From the NCBI GenBank assembly GCA_021730935.1, contig JAKFYJ010000043.1:1-64000 (forward strand): 64,000 bases of DNA, written 5' to 3'. Within the stretch, counting starts at the first letter, position 1. The number at the start of each line of letters is the position of its first letter. The notes under the pieces are model-generated. The model saw only the letters and a program-made list of their open reading frames with translations. It made no database searches and was not told the DNA's origin. The stretch is from Elusimicrobiota bacterium. GTDB lineage: Bacteria > Elusimicrobiota > Elusimicrobia > 2-02-FULL-39-32. The position numbers and the translations under genes are program-made. Of the stretch, positions 46,126 through 53,762 are shown in pieces.

Positions 46126-46421
46126 CAGGACTCCATCGTCCAGGCCTGCAAGTTCACTCCGTCCACAATGCCCACGATCGCCGCATCCACCGGGGGAGAA
46201 TCCGCGAGACCGGTTCCTCCCATGGCGACAGCCGCGTCCCGGGACGCCACCCAAAAAACAAATTCGCCTGACCCCGCGCCCACTGTGTCCACGGCCACGA
46301 TCGGATCTCCCTTGGGCGTTTTTTCCCAGGTCATGGGCTGAATCAAAAGGAGTCTTGCGGACTCCAAAGTCTCATATTTCCGGCTGGCCGTCACCCGGCC
46401 GACGACTAACGCGGCTTGCAC
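46125..46421 (-). CDS. Microcompartment vertex protein, BMC-P, second copy
   Basis: A 98-residue EutN/CcmL-type protein beginning VQAALVVGRVTASRKYETLES at a GTG start (46421), as no ATG fits. AAGGAG lies very close in front. It contains LLLIQPMTWEKTPKGDPIVA, VDTVGAGSGEFVFWVASRDAAVA and ends DAAIVGIVDGVNL. The segment after VFW diverges from the other copies (RDAAVAMGGTGL instead of GSSARQ). It overlaps rpiB by 16 bp. Confidence 0.9.
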   Translation of the reverse strand: MQAALVVGRVTASRKYETLESARLLLIQPMTWEKTPKGDPIVAVDTVGAGSGEFVFWVASRDAAVAMGGTGLADSPPVDAAIVGIVDGVNLQAWTMES

Positions 46422-46861
46422 AGCTCCTTTTCGAGCTTTGAAATTTTTCTGATCCTGCGCTGATGGCGCCCGCCCGCGAACGGCGTCTTGATCCAGGCCT
46501 TGATCATCTTCGGAAGCAATGAGGGTTTTATAAATCTGCCGGAGAGGCACAGAACATTCGCGCAATTGTGCTCTGAAGCCAATGACGCGGTTTTCACATT
46601 CCATACCACCGCCGCGCGGATGCCGGGAATTTTGTTCGCGGCGATGCTCATCCCGATGCCGGTGCCGCATATCAGAACTCCGCGGTCGGCTCGCCCCAAA
46701 GCGACGGCTTTCCCGACCTTCTTCGCATAATCCGGATAATCCGTGGACTCTTCCGATGTCGTCCCCATATCCACCACTTTGTGTCCCAGCTTTTGCAAAG
46801 CGTCGACAACAATTTTCTTGCTTTCAAAACCGCCGTGGTCGGAACCGATCGCGATCTTCAT
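46406..46861 (-). CDS. rpiB: Ribose-5-phosphate isomerase B family protein
   Basis: A 151-residue RpiB/LacAB-type isomerase: MKIAIGSDHGGFESKKIVV, the catalytic Cys in RGVLICGTGIGMSIAANKIPGIRAA, NANV-like HNCANVLCLSGR, and the end GGRHQRRIRKI. It interconverts aldose and ketose phosphates (ribose-5-P/ribulose-5-P or relatives). Its presence beside DeoC defines SPU microcompartments, where it may act on the sugar phosphate entering the pathway. The start at 46861 overlaps the BMC-T stop (ATGA). Confidence 0.94.
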   Translation of the reverse strand: MKIAIGSDHGGFESKKIVVDALQKLGHKVVDMGTTSEESTDYPDYAKKVGKAVALGRADRGVLICGTGIGMSIAANKIPGIRAAVVWNVKTASLASEHNCANVLCLSGRFIKPSLLPKMIKAWIKTPFAGGRHQRRIRKISKLEKELCKPR

Positions 46862-47412
46862 GAGTTCGTCAAAACTTTCAGGAGAGATTTGTGGGCGTAA
46901 GGGATGATCACCCACGAGATCAAAGACCCTTCTTTCTTTATGCTTTCAATGCCCGCCGTGACCGCGGCCCGGACAGAGCCCACTTCGCCGGTCAGAGTGA
47001 CATATCCTTTTCCGCCCGCGCCTTTGCCCGGAAAAACTTCGATCAGTTTTATGGCGGCCTTCTTGGCCGCGGCATCCGCCGCATAAATGGAGGCGGCCGC
47101 GTCTTTCGTCTCGATCACGCCCACGGCCTCAAGGTTCTCCACGGACTGCCGCGCGCGCATGGCGGGCAAAACGGAATCGTGCACGTTCTGGATGATGAAA
47201 TGTCCCAGGAGCCACGCGTCTGCGATCTGGACTCCGGCGGCGAGGGACTGCTCCACTTCCGCCTGTTCCCCTCCGATCAAGATGGTATATTTCCCGCGCG
47301 GAATCGCCTGCGTGTGCAGGAGCTCCACTTCCGCCATTTTCATCATGGCGTCCGCCGCCTCAATGCCCTTGGCGATGGATGAGAGTTCAATAAAACCGAT
47401 GGCCTGGCCCAT
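46858..47412 (-). CDS. Microcompartment shell protein, BMC-T (tandem domain)
   Basis: A 184-residue fusion of two BMC domains. The first runs from AIGFIELSSIAKGIEAADAM to about residue 88 with pore-side IPRGKY. The second starts NLEAVGVIETKDAAASIYAAD with pore-side PGKGAGGKG. Trimers of such proteins form pseudohexamers, often with a gated central pore for larger cofactors or metabolites. No Cys for an iron-sulfur cluster is in the pore loops, unlike PduT. Its start shares a base with the PilZ stop (TAATG). Confidence 0.94.
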   Translation of the reverse strand: MGQAIGFIELSSIAKGIEAADAMMKMAEVELLHTQAIPRGKYTILIGGEQAEVEQSLAAGVQIADAWLLGHFIIQNVHDSVLPAMRARQSVENLEAVGVIETKDAAASIYAADAAAKKAAIKLIEVFPGKGAGGKGYVTLTGEVGSVRAAVTAGIESIKKEGSLISWVIIPYAHKSLLKVLTNS

Positions 47413-47831
47413 TACTTTTTCTCCTTTTGAATCTGCTGTCGAAGCAGTTTGTCCTGCCGGACCCGCTCCTGCATTATAAATTTGTTGAGCTTGATGTGTT
47501 CCCGAAGGTCCGTCAGGTCCCGGATAAAAAATTCCAAGCCATAAATCGTCTGGCCTTTCCAGGGATAATTGTGGCGCACGACCGCGACCAGATTCATGTC
47601 CAGATCGGGGCTGAGTTTAAAGCTCATCTGCAGTTTGTCGCCGCGCTTAAACGCCGCGCCCGAAACCATGCGGAGCCCGCGGAGCGAGAGATCGAGCAAG
47701 TCGCCTTTGGCCGCGGCTTTCCCCGAGCGGACCACCTCGATCGGAGCGGACTCCATCACGCGGATATATTTCCGCCGCTCCAGCATGACGACCTGCCCTT
47801 TCGTCCTTATGAATTTCCTGCGCTCAATCAT
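47412..47831 (-). CDS. PilZ-domain protein embedded in the microcompartment operon
   Basis: A 139-residue PilZ protein with both parts of the c-di-GMP-binding signature: RKYIR (RxxxR, residues 20-24) and DLSLRG (DxSxxG, 47-52), followed by the beta-barrel strands (KLQMSFKLSPDLDMNLVAVV) and a C-terminal charged helix. A second RRKFIR copy sits at residues 4-9. The start at 47831 overlaps the aldehyde dehydrogenase stop (ATGA) and the stop shares a base with BMC-T (TAATG), so it is translated with shell and enzyme genes. It may link c-di-GMP to the compartment; no such role is established. Confidence 0.88.
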   Translation of the reverse strand: MIERRKFIRTKGQVVMLERRKYIRVMESAPIEVVRSGKAAAKGDLLDLSLRGLRMVSGAAFKRGDKLQMSFKLSPDLDMNLVAVVRHNYPWKGQTIYGLEFFIRDLTDLREHIKLNKFIMQERVRQDKLLRQQIQKEKK

Positions 47832-49240
47832 GCGATCCTCAAATATCCCACCATGGAACAATGGAGCGGACGGCTGAAATGCGTGGGTTTTGTGAGCCCG
47901 TCGCCCGTGGGCGTGCCGATGGACATGCTCGCAAACCCTTCGCCCATGCCCAGCCCCATATAGTTCGGGCCGTTCTTAACGAAAATCGAGCAAGCCATTT
48001 CGCGCGCGGCTTTCGTGATGTTTCCCACATGCATGGAATAAATGGATGCCGTATGATGGTTTCCGCCTTCAACTTCCTTTGCCAAAGCAATTGCCTTGTC
48101 TATGTCGGCCGCGCGGGTCACAGGCAAGACCGGCATGAGCTGTTCGATCCAGAGAAACGGATGAGTTTCAGGAACTTCGCCCCAGAGGAGCTTCACAGTT
48201 TCCGGAATTTCCAATCCGGCGGCCCGCGCGATCACGCCCGCATTTTTTCCGACGAACTCGCGGTTCAAAACCATCTCGCTTCCGGACTGCTTAAAAACGA
48301 TTTTCGCGAGCTGATCCATCTGTTCGCGCGACAATTCATGGGCCCTTTTATCTTTTCTCAGTTCAGCCAAAAACGCGTTCGCCGCCGATTCCGTCACAAT
48401 CACCTCTTTTTCTCCCGTGCACAAAACACAGTTGTCGAACGAAGCGCCGCTCACAATCCCGGAAGCGGCGACAGCCATTTCTGCCGTCTCATCCACGATC
48501 ACGGGGGGATTGCCGGGACCGGCGCAGATTGTCTTTCTGGGGATTCCGGCCGTCATGGCGATTTTCACGATCGCGGGGCCGCCCGTCACCAGAACCATGT
48601 CCACTTTGGGATGTTTCAGAAGCGCGACCGTGTTTTCCTGCGTGGCGGAAGCAAAGGTGGTGATCAAATTGGCCGGGCCGCCCGCCGACTGAACGGCTCG
48701 GTCCAATATTTTTATGGTTTCCTGGGAACAATTTTTCGCGGAGGGGTGCGGAGCGAAAACAACAGAGTTTCCGGCGGACAAAATTGAGATGGAATTGTTG
48801 ATGATCGTGGCGGTCGGATTCGTGGAAGGCGTCACGGCCGCGACCACGCCGAAAGGCGCCTGCTCGACGAGGGTCAATCCGTCGTCGCCCGTATAAGCTT
48901 TCGCCGGCTGAAGGTCTTCAACTCCGGGCGTTTTCCGGGACACCAAAATATTTTTTTTGATTTTATCTTCAACGCGGCCCATGCCGGTTTCCTGCTGCGC
49001 GAGCTTCGCGAGAGGCTCCGCGTTTTCAAGAGCCGCCTGACGCAGGGCTTCGATTATTTTTTTTCGCGCCGCGAGGCCGAGAGATTTAAAAACTTCCTGG
49101 GATTTGCGGGAGGCTTCAACCGCGTCGTTGACGGCGGGAAAAAACATGCCGGGCGCCTGGACCGGCTGGGGAGCTTTGGCTTCGAGGCGCTTTAAAACTT
49201 CCTGAACGAGGGACTGGACATCCTCTTCTCTGAGTTCCAT
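47828..49240 (-). CDS. CoA-acylating aldehyde dehydrogenase (PduP/EutE type) with encapsulation peptide
   Basis: A 470-residue enzyme oxidising acetaldehyde to acetyl-CoA. The N-terminal MELREEDVQSLVQEVLKRLE forms an amphipathic helix followed by a Pro-rich linker (AKAPQPVQAPG), the classic encapsulation peptide layout. The dehydrogenase core has PFGVVAAVTPSTNPTATI, GGPAIVKIAM, and the active-site region FDNCVLCTGEKEVIV, where Cys274 aligns with the catalytic residue of EutE/PduP (Cys271 is the extra). In this locus it would take acetaldehyde from DeoC. 3 bp separate it from BMC-P, and it overlaps PilZ. Confidence 0.94.
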   Translation of the reverse strand: MELREEDVQSLVQEVLKRLEAKAPQPVQAPGMFFPAVNDAVEASRKSQEVFKSLGLAARKKIIEALRQAALENAEPLAKLAQQETGMGRVEDKIKKNILVSRKTPGVEDLQPAKAYTGDDGLTLVEQAPFGVVAAVTPSTNPTATIINNSISILSAGNSVVFAPHPSAKNCSQETIKILDRAVQSAGGPANLITTFASATQENTVALLKHPKVDMVLVTGGPAIVKIAMTAGIPRKTICAGPGNPPVIVDETAEMAVAASGIVSGASFDNCVLCTGEKEVIVTESAANAFLAELRKDKRAHELSREQMDQLAKIVFKQSGSEMVLNREFVGKNAGVIARAAGLEIPETVKLLWGEVPETHPFLWIEQLMPVLPVTRAADIDKAIALAKEVEGGNHHTASIYSMHVGNITKAAREMACSIFVKNGPNYMGLGMGEGFASMSIGTPTGDGLTKPTHFSRPLHCSMVGYLRIA

Positions 49241-49243
49241 CCT

Positions 49244-49558
49244 CTATCCTCTTTTTCCGGCGAAGTCCTCGCTCTTTGAAAAAAGGATTTTGCCTTCCTT
49301 CTCAATATAATCCACAACGGCAAAAATGGAGCAGTCCACGGGGTTGCCTTCCGTCTGACGGGTCTGCCGCGCAGAAGAGCCCTGCACAATCAGCACCAGC
49401 TCGCCTTCTCCGGACCCAACCGCGTCCACTGACACGATCGGACTGCCTTTGGGCTGACCCTCAAGGTCCACCGGCTGGACCAGCATCAGTTTTGTGCCGA
49501 CGAGTTTTTCGTCTTTGCGCGTACAGACGACATTCCCGATGACTCGGGCGAAAAGCAT
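49244..49558 (-). CDS. Microcompartment vertex protein, BMC-P, first copy
   Basis: A 104-residue EutN/CcmL-type protein: MLFARVIGNVVCTRKDEKLVG, LMLVQPVDLEGQPKGSPIVSVD, AVGSGEGELVLIVQGSSARQT and a VDCSIFAVVDYIE end. It keeps the most canonical motif set of the three vertex paralogues. It lies between BMC-H (10 bp) and the aldehyde dehydrogenase. Confidence 0.95.
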   Translation of the reverse strand: MLFARVIGNVVCTRKDEKLVGTKLMLVQPVDLEGQPKGSPIVSVDAVGSGEGELVLIVQGSSARQTRQTEGNPVDCSIFAVVDYIEKEGKILFSKSEDFAGKRG

Positions 49559-49568
49559 TTTTTAATCC

Positions 49569-49868
49569 TTACCGCTTGCCCCGGTTCATGGTTTCAGGCA
49601 AAGAAATGGGCATCTTGCCTTCGAGGTCCGGATGAGGCTGAGGAATCACGTGGACCGCCACCAGCTCGCCCACTTTCTGGGCCGCCGCCGCGCCCGCGTC
49701 GCAAGCCGCTCTGCAGGCCGCAACTTCGCCGCGGAAAAGGACTGTCACCAGGCCTGAACCGATCTTTTCATAACCCACGATGCGGACATTCGCGGATTTG
49801 ACCGCCGCGTCTCCCGCCTCAATGAGCGACACCAAACCTCTCGTTTCAATCATGCCTAATGCTTCCAT
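49569..49868 (-). CDS. Microcompartment shell protein, BMC-H (first copy)
   Basis: A 99-residue single BMC domain: [22 protein letters not shown], pore loop [24 protein letters not shown], ending in a short Pro/Arg tail. It is the likely bulk hexameric shell tile as the first shell gene of the operon. AGGAGG precedes the ATG. Confidence 0.95.
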   Translation of the reverse strand: MEALGMIETRGLVSLIEAGDAAVKSANVRIVGYEKIGSGLVTVLFRGEVAACRAACDAGAAAAQKVGELVAVHVIPQPHPDLEGKMPISLPETMNRGKR

Positions 49869-49884
49869 TATGCCTCCTTATGGT

Positions 49885-50511
49885 TCACAGCATCGTTCCT
49901 AAATCGCCGTTCTTCACTCCCAAAGCGTTGCCTTCGTCCGTGTCGAGATGGCATTCCAGTTTCATGTCGTCGCGCACGCGGCACAAAACATTGATCACGC
50001 CGTCCCGCGGAGGTTTTCCAACCTTTATTTTCACATACTCCATATTTTTTATGCCGAAAACTTCAGCTTCCTTCGTCTGAAAATGAATATGCCGCATCTG
50101 GACGATCGCGCCTTCTTCGAGGTGAACTTCGCCGGCGGGGCCGATCAGGGTGATGGGCGCAGACCCTTTGACATTCCCTGAATCGCGGACGGGAGCGTCG
50201 ATGCCGAGCGTCACGCAATCGGTGCGTGCCAATTCAATTTGGTTATAGGGCCGGAACGGGCCGATCAATCGCGCTTTTTTGATTTCGCCTTTGGGGCCTT
50301 TAAGGATGACGGTCTCTTTGCAGGCGAACTGGCCAGGCTGAATGAGGTCTCGAATGTTGGTGGGCTTGGCTCCAACGCCAAAAAGTTTTTCAAAAGTCTC
50401 CTGGGTGCAGTGCCAGTGACGGTTGGAGATGTTGACGATGATTGGTTTTGATTCCCGGTCCATTCTTTTTATGAGTTTCTGCGTGATCTCCCCGGCAAGA
50501 TCCTGAGACAT
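49885..50511 (-). CDS. pduL: Phosphate acetyltransferase PduL
   Basis: A 208-residue microcompartment phosphotransacylase that converts acetyl-CoA and phosphate to acetyl-phosphate and recycles CoA. The zinc-binding His residues are visible: NISNRHWHCTQ (His32, His34), VQMRHIHFQTKEAEVFGI (His141, His143) and KLECHLDTDEGNA (His188). The first motif is NRHWH where SxRHxH is usual. Two PduL beta-barrels fill the rest. The N-terminal SQDLAGEITQKLIKRM could serve as encapsulation helix. It comes second in the operon. Confidence 0.94.
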   Translation of the reverse strand: MSQDLAGEITQKLIKRMDRESKPIIVNISNRHWHCTQETFEKLFGVGAKPTNIRDLIQPGQFACKETVILKGPKGEIKKARLIGPFRPYNQIELARTDCVTLGIDAPVRDSGNVKGSAPITLIGPAGEVHLEEGAIVQMRHIHFQTKEAEVFGIKNMEYVKIKVGKPPRDGVINVLCRVRDDMKLECHLDTDEGNALGVKNGDLGTML

Positions 50512-50520
50512 GAGCGTCTG

Positions 50521-51342
50521 TTATGCTGCCTGATACGCCACGATCCTTGAGAAATCCGCCGCCTTGAGGGAAGCGCCGCCGACGAGTCCGCCGTCGATGT
50601 CGGGCTGGCTCATGAGAGAATCGATGTTGTCGGGTTTGACGGAACCGCCGTACAAAATTCTTGTTTTCTGCGCGAGAGGTTCATTATAAATCTGCGACAA
50701 AATCTTTCTGATGAACGCGTGCATTTCCTGCGCTTGAGCGGGGGAGGCGGTTTTGCCCGTGCCGATCGCCCAGACCGGCTCATAGGCGATGACAAGCTTC
50801 AAATAATCTTCTTTCACGAGGTTCGAGACCCCGTCCCTGATCTGCCGCTCCACGACTTTAAAATGGTTATTGGCCTCGCGCTCTTCCAAAGTCTCGCCCA
50901 CACAGACGATGGGGAACAGCCCGGCCTTGAGCGCGGCGTTCATCTTGTCATTGACGATTTTGTCCGTCTCGCCGAAATATTGCCGCCGTTCGGAATGCCC
51001 GATGATGACATATTTACAGCCCGCGGCCTTGATCATGGGTCCTGAAAGTTCGCCCGTGAAAGCGCCTTCATTGGCCCAGTGGAGGTTTTGAGCGCCCAGA
51101 CAAATATTGGTGCCCATGATAATCTCGGACACTTTTGTCAGGTTTATGGAAGGGGGACAAATCAGAATTTCGCGTCCGGAAACGCCCGCGACCAGCTGTT
51201 TCAATTCTTTGGCAAGAGCCTCAGATTCGGAAACGGTCTTATACATTTTCCAGTTCCCCGCCAAAAGCGGCGTTCTCTGAAGTGTGGATTTTTTTTCCAC
51301 ACCCTTTTCCCTCTCTGTCGGCTTCGCGGTTTGCTGTTCCAT
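50521..51342 (-). CDS. tpiA: Triosephosphate isomerase, first gene of the microcompartment operon
   Basis: A 273-residue enzyme interconverting glyceraldehyde-3-phosphate and dihydroxyacetone phosphate. Catalytic residues: Lys in [11 protein letters not shown], His in [14 protein letters not shown] and Glu in [17 protein letters not shown]. Phosphate loop [11 protein letters not shown] and GLVGGASL are present. An N-terminal extension of about 26 charged residues precedes the usual start ([17 protein letters not shown]). Placement 9 bp before pduL suggests a task with DeoC's glyceraldehyde-3-phosphate. A promoter lies just upstream. Confidence 0.95.
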   Translation of the reverse strand: MEQQTAKPTEREKGVEKKSTLQRTPLLAGNWKMYKTVSESEALAKELKQLVAGVSGREILICPPSINLTKVSEIIMGTNICLGAQNLHWANEGAFTGELSGPMIKAAGCKYVIIGHSERRQYFGETDKIVNDKMNAALKAGLFPIVCVGETLEEREANNHFKVVERQIRDGVSNLVKEDYLKLVIAYEPVWAIGTGKTASPAQAQEMHAFIRKILSQIYNEPLAQKTRILYGGSVKPDNIDSLMSQPDIDGGLVGGASLKAADFSRIVAYQAA

Positions 51343-51352
51343 TTGCGTTTCG

Positions 51353-51382
51353 ATTATAGCAGTTATGCCGCCGTTTCCGCAA
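51353..51382 (-). promoter_or_regulatory. Candidate promoter of the tpiA-microcompartment operon
   Basis: On the minus strand, TTGCGG (51382-51377), an 18-nt spacer and a perfect TATAAT (51358-51353) lie 10 nt before the tpiA ATG and after/around the stop of the Cache kinase gene. It would give a leader of only about 3 nt. Confidence 0.6.
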
Positions 51383-53159
51383 GATTTTTTTCTGTTTCCT
51401 GCCGTTTTCCGGAACGCGAAGGAAGCCGCACAATGAAGGTGCTTCCTTTGCCGGGTTCGCTCTCCACGCGGATTTGGCCGCCGTGAAGCTCCACGGCCAT
51501 CTTGCAGAAAGTGAGGCCCAGGCCCGTGCCGGATCTCACGCGAACGCGTTTCCGTTCCGCCTGAACGAACTTGTCGAATATTTTTTCTTTATATTCAGGC
51601 GAAATGCCTTCGCCGTTGTCCATGACCACAAGCTCGACAAAATTCTCGACAGAGCGGCACTCCACGGTGATCAGCCCTTTGGGCCGAGTGTGACGGATCG
51701 CGTTCGAAAGAAGGTTGGTGATCACGCGCTTGATCATCGGGCCGTCAACCGCGATTTTATGCACGCCCTCATCTATGTTTTTGATCAGCTGTTTGGATTC
51801 CTTCTCGATCTGGAGACGGAAATTCTCCGCGCATTCTTCCATCATTTGCGCCGGGTTTATTTTTTCCAGCCGGGGAGAAAGTTTGCCTTCTTCCATCTTG
51901 GCCACGTCCAGCATGTTCTGGATCATCTGCAGAAGCTCGTCGGAAGATTTGCGCGAGAGGCTGAGAATCCGCTTGGAAGTGTCCGAGATTTTATCGTGTT
52001 CGTTCTGCTCGATATAATCAATACTGCTCATGATGGCGGAAAGCGGGCTTTTCAAATCATGAACGATCATGGAGATGAGGTCACGCCGCAGATCCTCAAG
52101 CTGTTTGAGGGACCCCGCCATCTGTTTGAAAGACCCCGCGAGGTGTTCAAGTTCATCGCCCGTGTGGATATCCAGGTCCAGATCCAGGTGCCCGTGCGCG
52201 ATTTTCCGCGCGCCCTCTTCAAGAAGCTCCACGGGCTTCACGATCTGCCTCACGCGCCAAAGCGCCAGGGCCAAAATAATACACATCGAAATTGCGGTCC
52301 ATTTGATCACGGCTTTTTCCATCGTGCGGATCGGAGCATAGGCCTTCGATTCCGGAGTTTCAACCACCACGCCCCAGTCCAGGTTCGGCACGGCTTCGAC
52401 TACGGAAACGACGTTCTCATGAACATCGTTTTCGTGCACGCCGAAAGAAGAGCGCCCGGTCCTGCCGCTTTTGAACGCTTTCACGAGGGACAGCCCGTCC
52501 ATGTTGGTGTGCGAAAGAACTTTTTCAGGGACCGGGTGAGCGAGCAGATATCCTTTGCTGTCGATGATATAGGCCGTGTCCCCCTGATGATCCGCGATTT
52601 GTTTGACCACGTCCCAGAGGCTGTCGAGACGCACCTTCACGACGAGCACGCCGCGGCGTCCATAAGTGGGACAGCTCACAAAAAAATACGGCATCCTGTC
52701 CCCGCCGAAAAACGGTTCGCTCGCGACCGCAAGCCCTTCCGCCATCGCGTCCTGGAATTCAGGCCGGCTCTTTCGGGAGATCAGGCGCCCGGGAACAAAC
52801 TTGTTGTCCTGACTCACGAGTTTGGCGGTCTCCATGCCGAAAGCGTTGAGGAGAATGGCCTCTTTAAAAGTGGGCTGCCACCTGAGGAGACGGCGCAAAG
52901 ACTCTTCCTGCCTGGCCGGCCTCATGGCGGAAAGCCCGGGCTCTTTGGAAGCGATGGAAAGGACGGAGTGAACATTGTCGAGGTGAATGGAAACGCGGTT
53001 GGCGATGCGCTGAGCGGTTTGGGACTGCTGGATATAAATCGAATCGGTGAGGGCTTTTCGTCCGGTTAAAATCAGGCTGATCGCGATCGCGGCGGCGGGG
53101 CCCACGACGGCCAGGACCGCGAAAACGGTGAATTTAAACGCCAGGCTTTTTTTATTCAA
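51363..53159 (-). CDS. Membrane sensor histidine kinase with Cache sensor
   Basis: A 598-residue protein. A first membrane helix (about 8-30) is followed by an extracytoplasmic Cache-type sensor (about 35-280) with YIDSKGYLLAHPVPEK typical of double-Cache. A second helix (about 288-308) precedes HAMP (about 310-362) and HisKA, with phospho-His in MIVHDLKSPLSAIMSS. The HATPase domain has NLLSNAIRHTRP, DNGEGISPEYKEK and RSGTGLGLTFCK. All boxes are intact. It overlaps the DUF47 gene (ATGA) and precedes the tpiA/BMC genes by 20 bp. No response regulator is adjacent. Confidence 0.92.
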   Translation of the reverse strand: MNKKSLAFKFTVFAVLAVVGPAAAIAISLILTGRKALTDSIYIQQSQTAQRIANRVSIHLDNVHSVLSIASKEPGLSAMRPARQEESLRRLLRWQPTFKEAILLNAFGMETAKLVSQDNKFVPGRLISRKSRPEFQDAMAEGLAVASEPFFGGDRMPYFFVSCPTYGRRGVLVVKVRLDSLWDVVKQIADHQGDTAYIIDSKGYLLAHPVPEKVLSHTNMDGLSLVKAFKSGRTGRSSFGVHENDVHENVVSVVEAVPNLDWGVVVETPESKAYAPIRTMEKAVIKWTAISMCIILALALWRVRQIVKPVELLEEGARKIAHGHLDLDLDIHTGDELEHLAGSFKQMAGSLKQLEDLRRDLISMIVHDLKSPLSAIMSSIDYIEQNEHDKISDTSKRILSLSRKSSDELLQMIQNMLDVAKMEEGKLSPRLEKINPAQMMEECAENFRLQIEKESKQLIKNIDEGVHKIAVDGPMIKRVITNLLSNAIRHTRPKGLITVECRSVENFVELVVMDNGEGISPEYKEKIFDKFVQAERKRVRVRSGTGLGLTFCKMAVELHGGQIRVESEPGKGSTFIVRLPSRSGKRQETEKNLAETAA

Positions 53160-53758
53160 ACGGTTTTGACCAGAATATCTCCGATGATGTCCGCCGATTC
53201 GTCGCAGCGGTCTGCCGCGTTCGACATGTGGCGATAGATTTCTCTCAATTTTAAAATTTGAATGACGTCCTTTTCTTTAAAGAGTTCCGCGAGGGCTTCG
53301 CGATAAAGCCGCTCCATCCGGTTCTCGGTTTTTTTCGCGCGGACAATGTGGTCGGTCGCGGCTTTGGGATCGTTCTTCATGAACCCCACGGCCGCAGAAA
53401 CGTCGGCGGCGGCGGAGGTGAGGATCTCGGCCATTTTTTTCAGGTGATCGTTCGGCTGAACTTCAAAAAGCGTCATTTCCGCGACGGTGGACCTGGCGTA
53501 ATCGCAGACATCGTCGATGGTGCGGGACAGGGCGAAAATATCTTCGCGGTCCACAGGAGTGACGAAGGTGCGGTTGAGGCCGTCAATGAGGATGCGGCGA
53601 AGTTCATCCGCTTCTTTCTCGATGGTCTCCACGCGGAGAGCTTTTGCGGGAGTCGCGTCCTGCATGAATTCCAAAAGCGCAGTCATGCCTTCTTCGACTT
53701 TGAGAGCCTGGTCGGAAAGCATTTTGTAGAAATCATATCGCTTGGGAAATGGCCACAT
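53156..53758 (-). CDS. DUF47 / PhoU-like phosphate transport accessory protein
   Basis: A 200-residue all-helical protein of the DUF47 (PhoU-like, Pit accessory) family. It has acidic motifs KEADELRRILIDGLNRTFVTP, VDREDIFALSRTIDDVCDYA and RHMSNAADRCDESADIIGDI, which bind metal in PhoU-like folds. It usually regulates or assists the adjacent PiT transporter. It is located 4 bp downstream of pit and overlaps the histidine kinase gene. Confidence 0.92.
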   Translation of the reverse strand: MWPFPKRYDFYKMLSDQALKVEEGMTALLEFMQDATPAKALRVETIEKEADELRRILIDGLNRTFVTPVDREDIFALSRTIDDVCDYARSTVAEMTLFEVQPNDHLKKMAEILTSAAADVSAAVGFMKNDPKAATDHIVRAKKTENRMERLYREALAELFKEKDVIQILKLREIYRHMSNAADRCDESADIIGDILVKTV

Positions 53759-53762
53759 GGGA

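Larger units (their letters stand above)
44519..51342 (-). other. Bacterial microcompartment locus, sugar-phosphate-utilising (SPU) type
   Basis: Thirteen tightly packed genes: tpiA, pduL, BMC-H, BMC-P, aldehyde dehydrogenase, PilZ, BMC-T, rpiB, BMC-P, BMC-P, deoC, BMC-H and a small EutT-like gene. All shell classes needed for a closed polyhedral compartment (hexamer, pseudohexamer, pentamer) are present. DeoC plus RpiB with PduL and an acylating aldehyde dehydrogenase is the marker set of SPU loci. No alcohol dehydrogenase, diol dehydratase or glycyl-radical enzyme is present. Most neighbours overlap by 1-15 bp, implying one polycistronic message. Confidence 0.88.

Noticed and set aside
51474-53069. 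531-codon open frame opposite the Cache histidine kinase
   Set aside because: The minus-strand frame carries intact kinase motifs; the antisense translation is His/Arg/Phe-rich and unlike a real protein.
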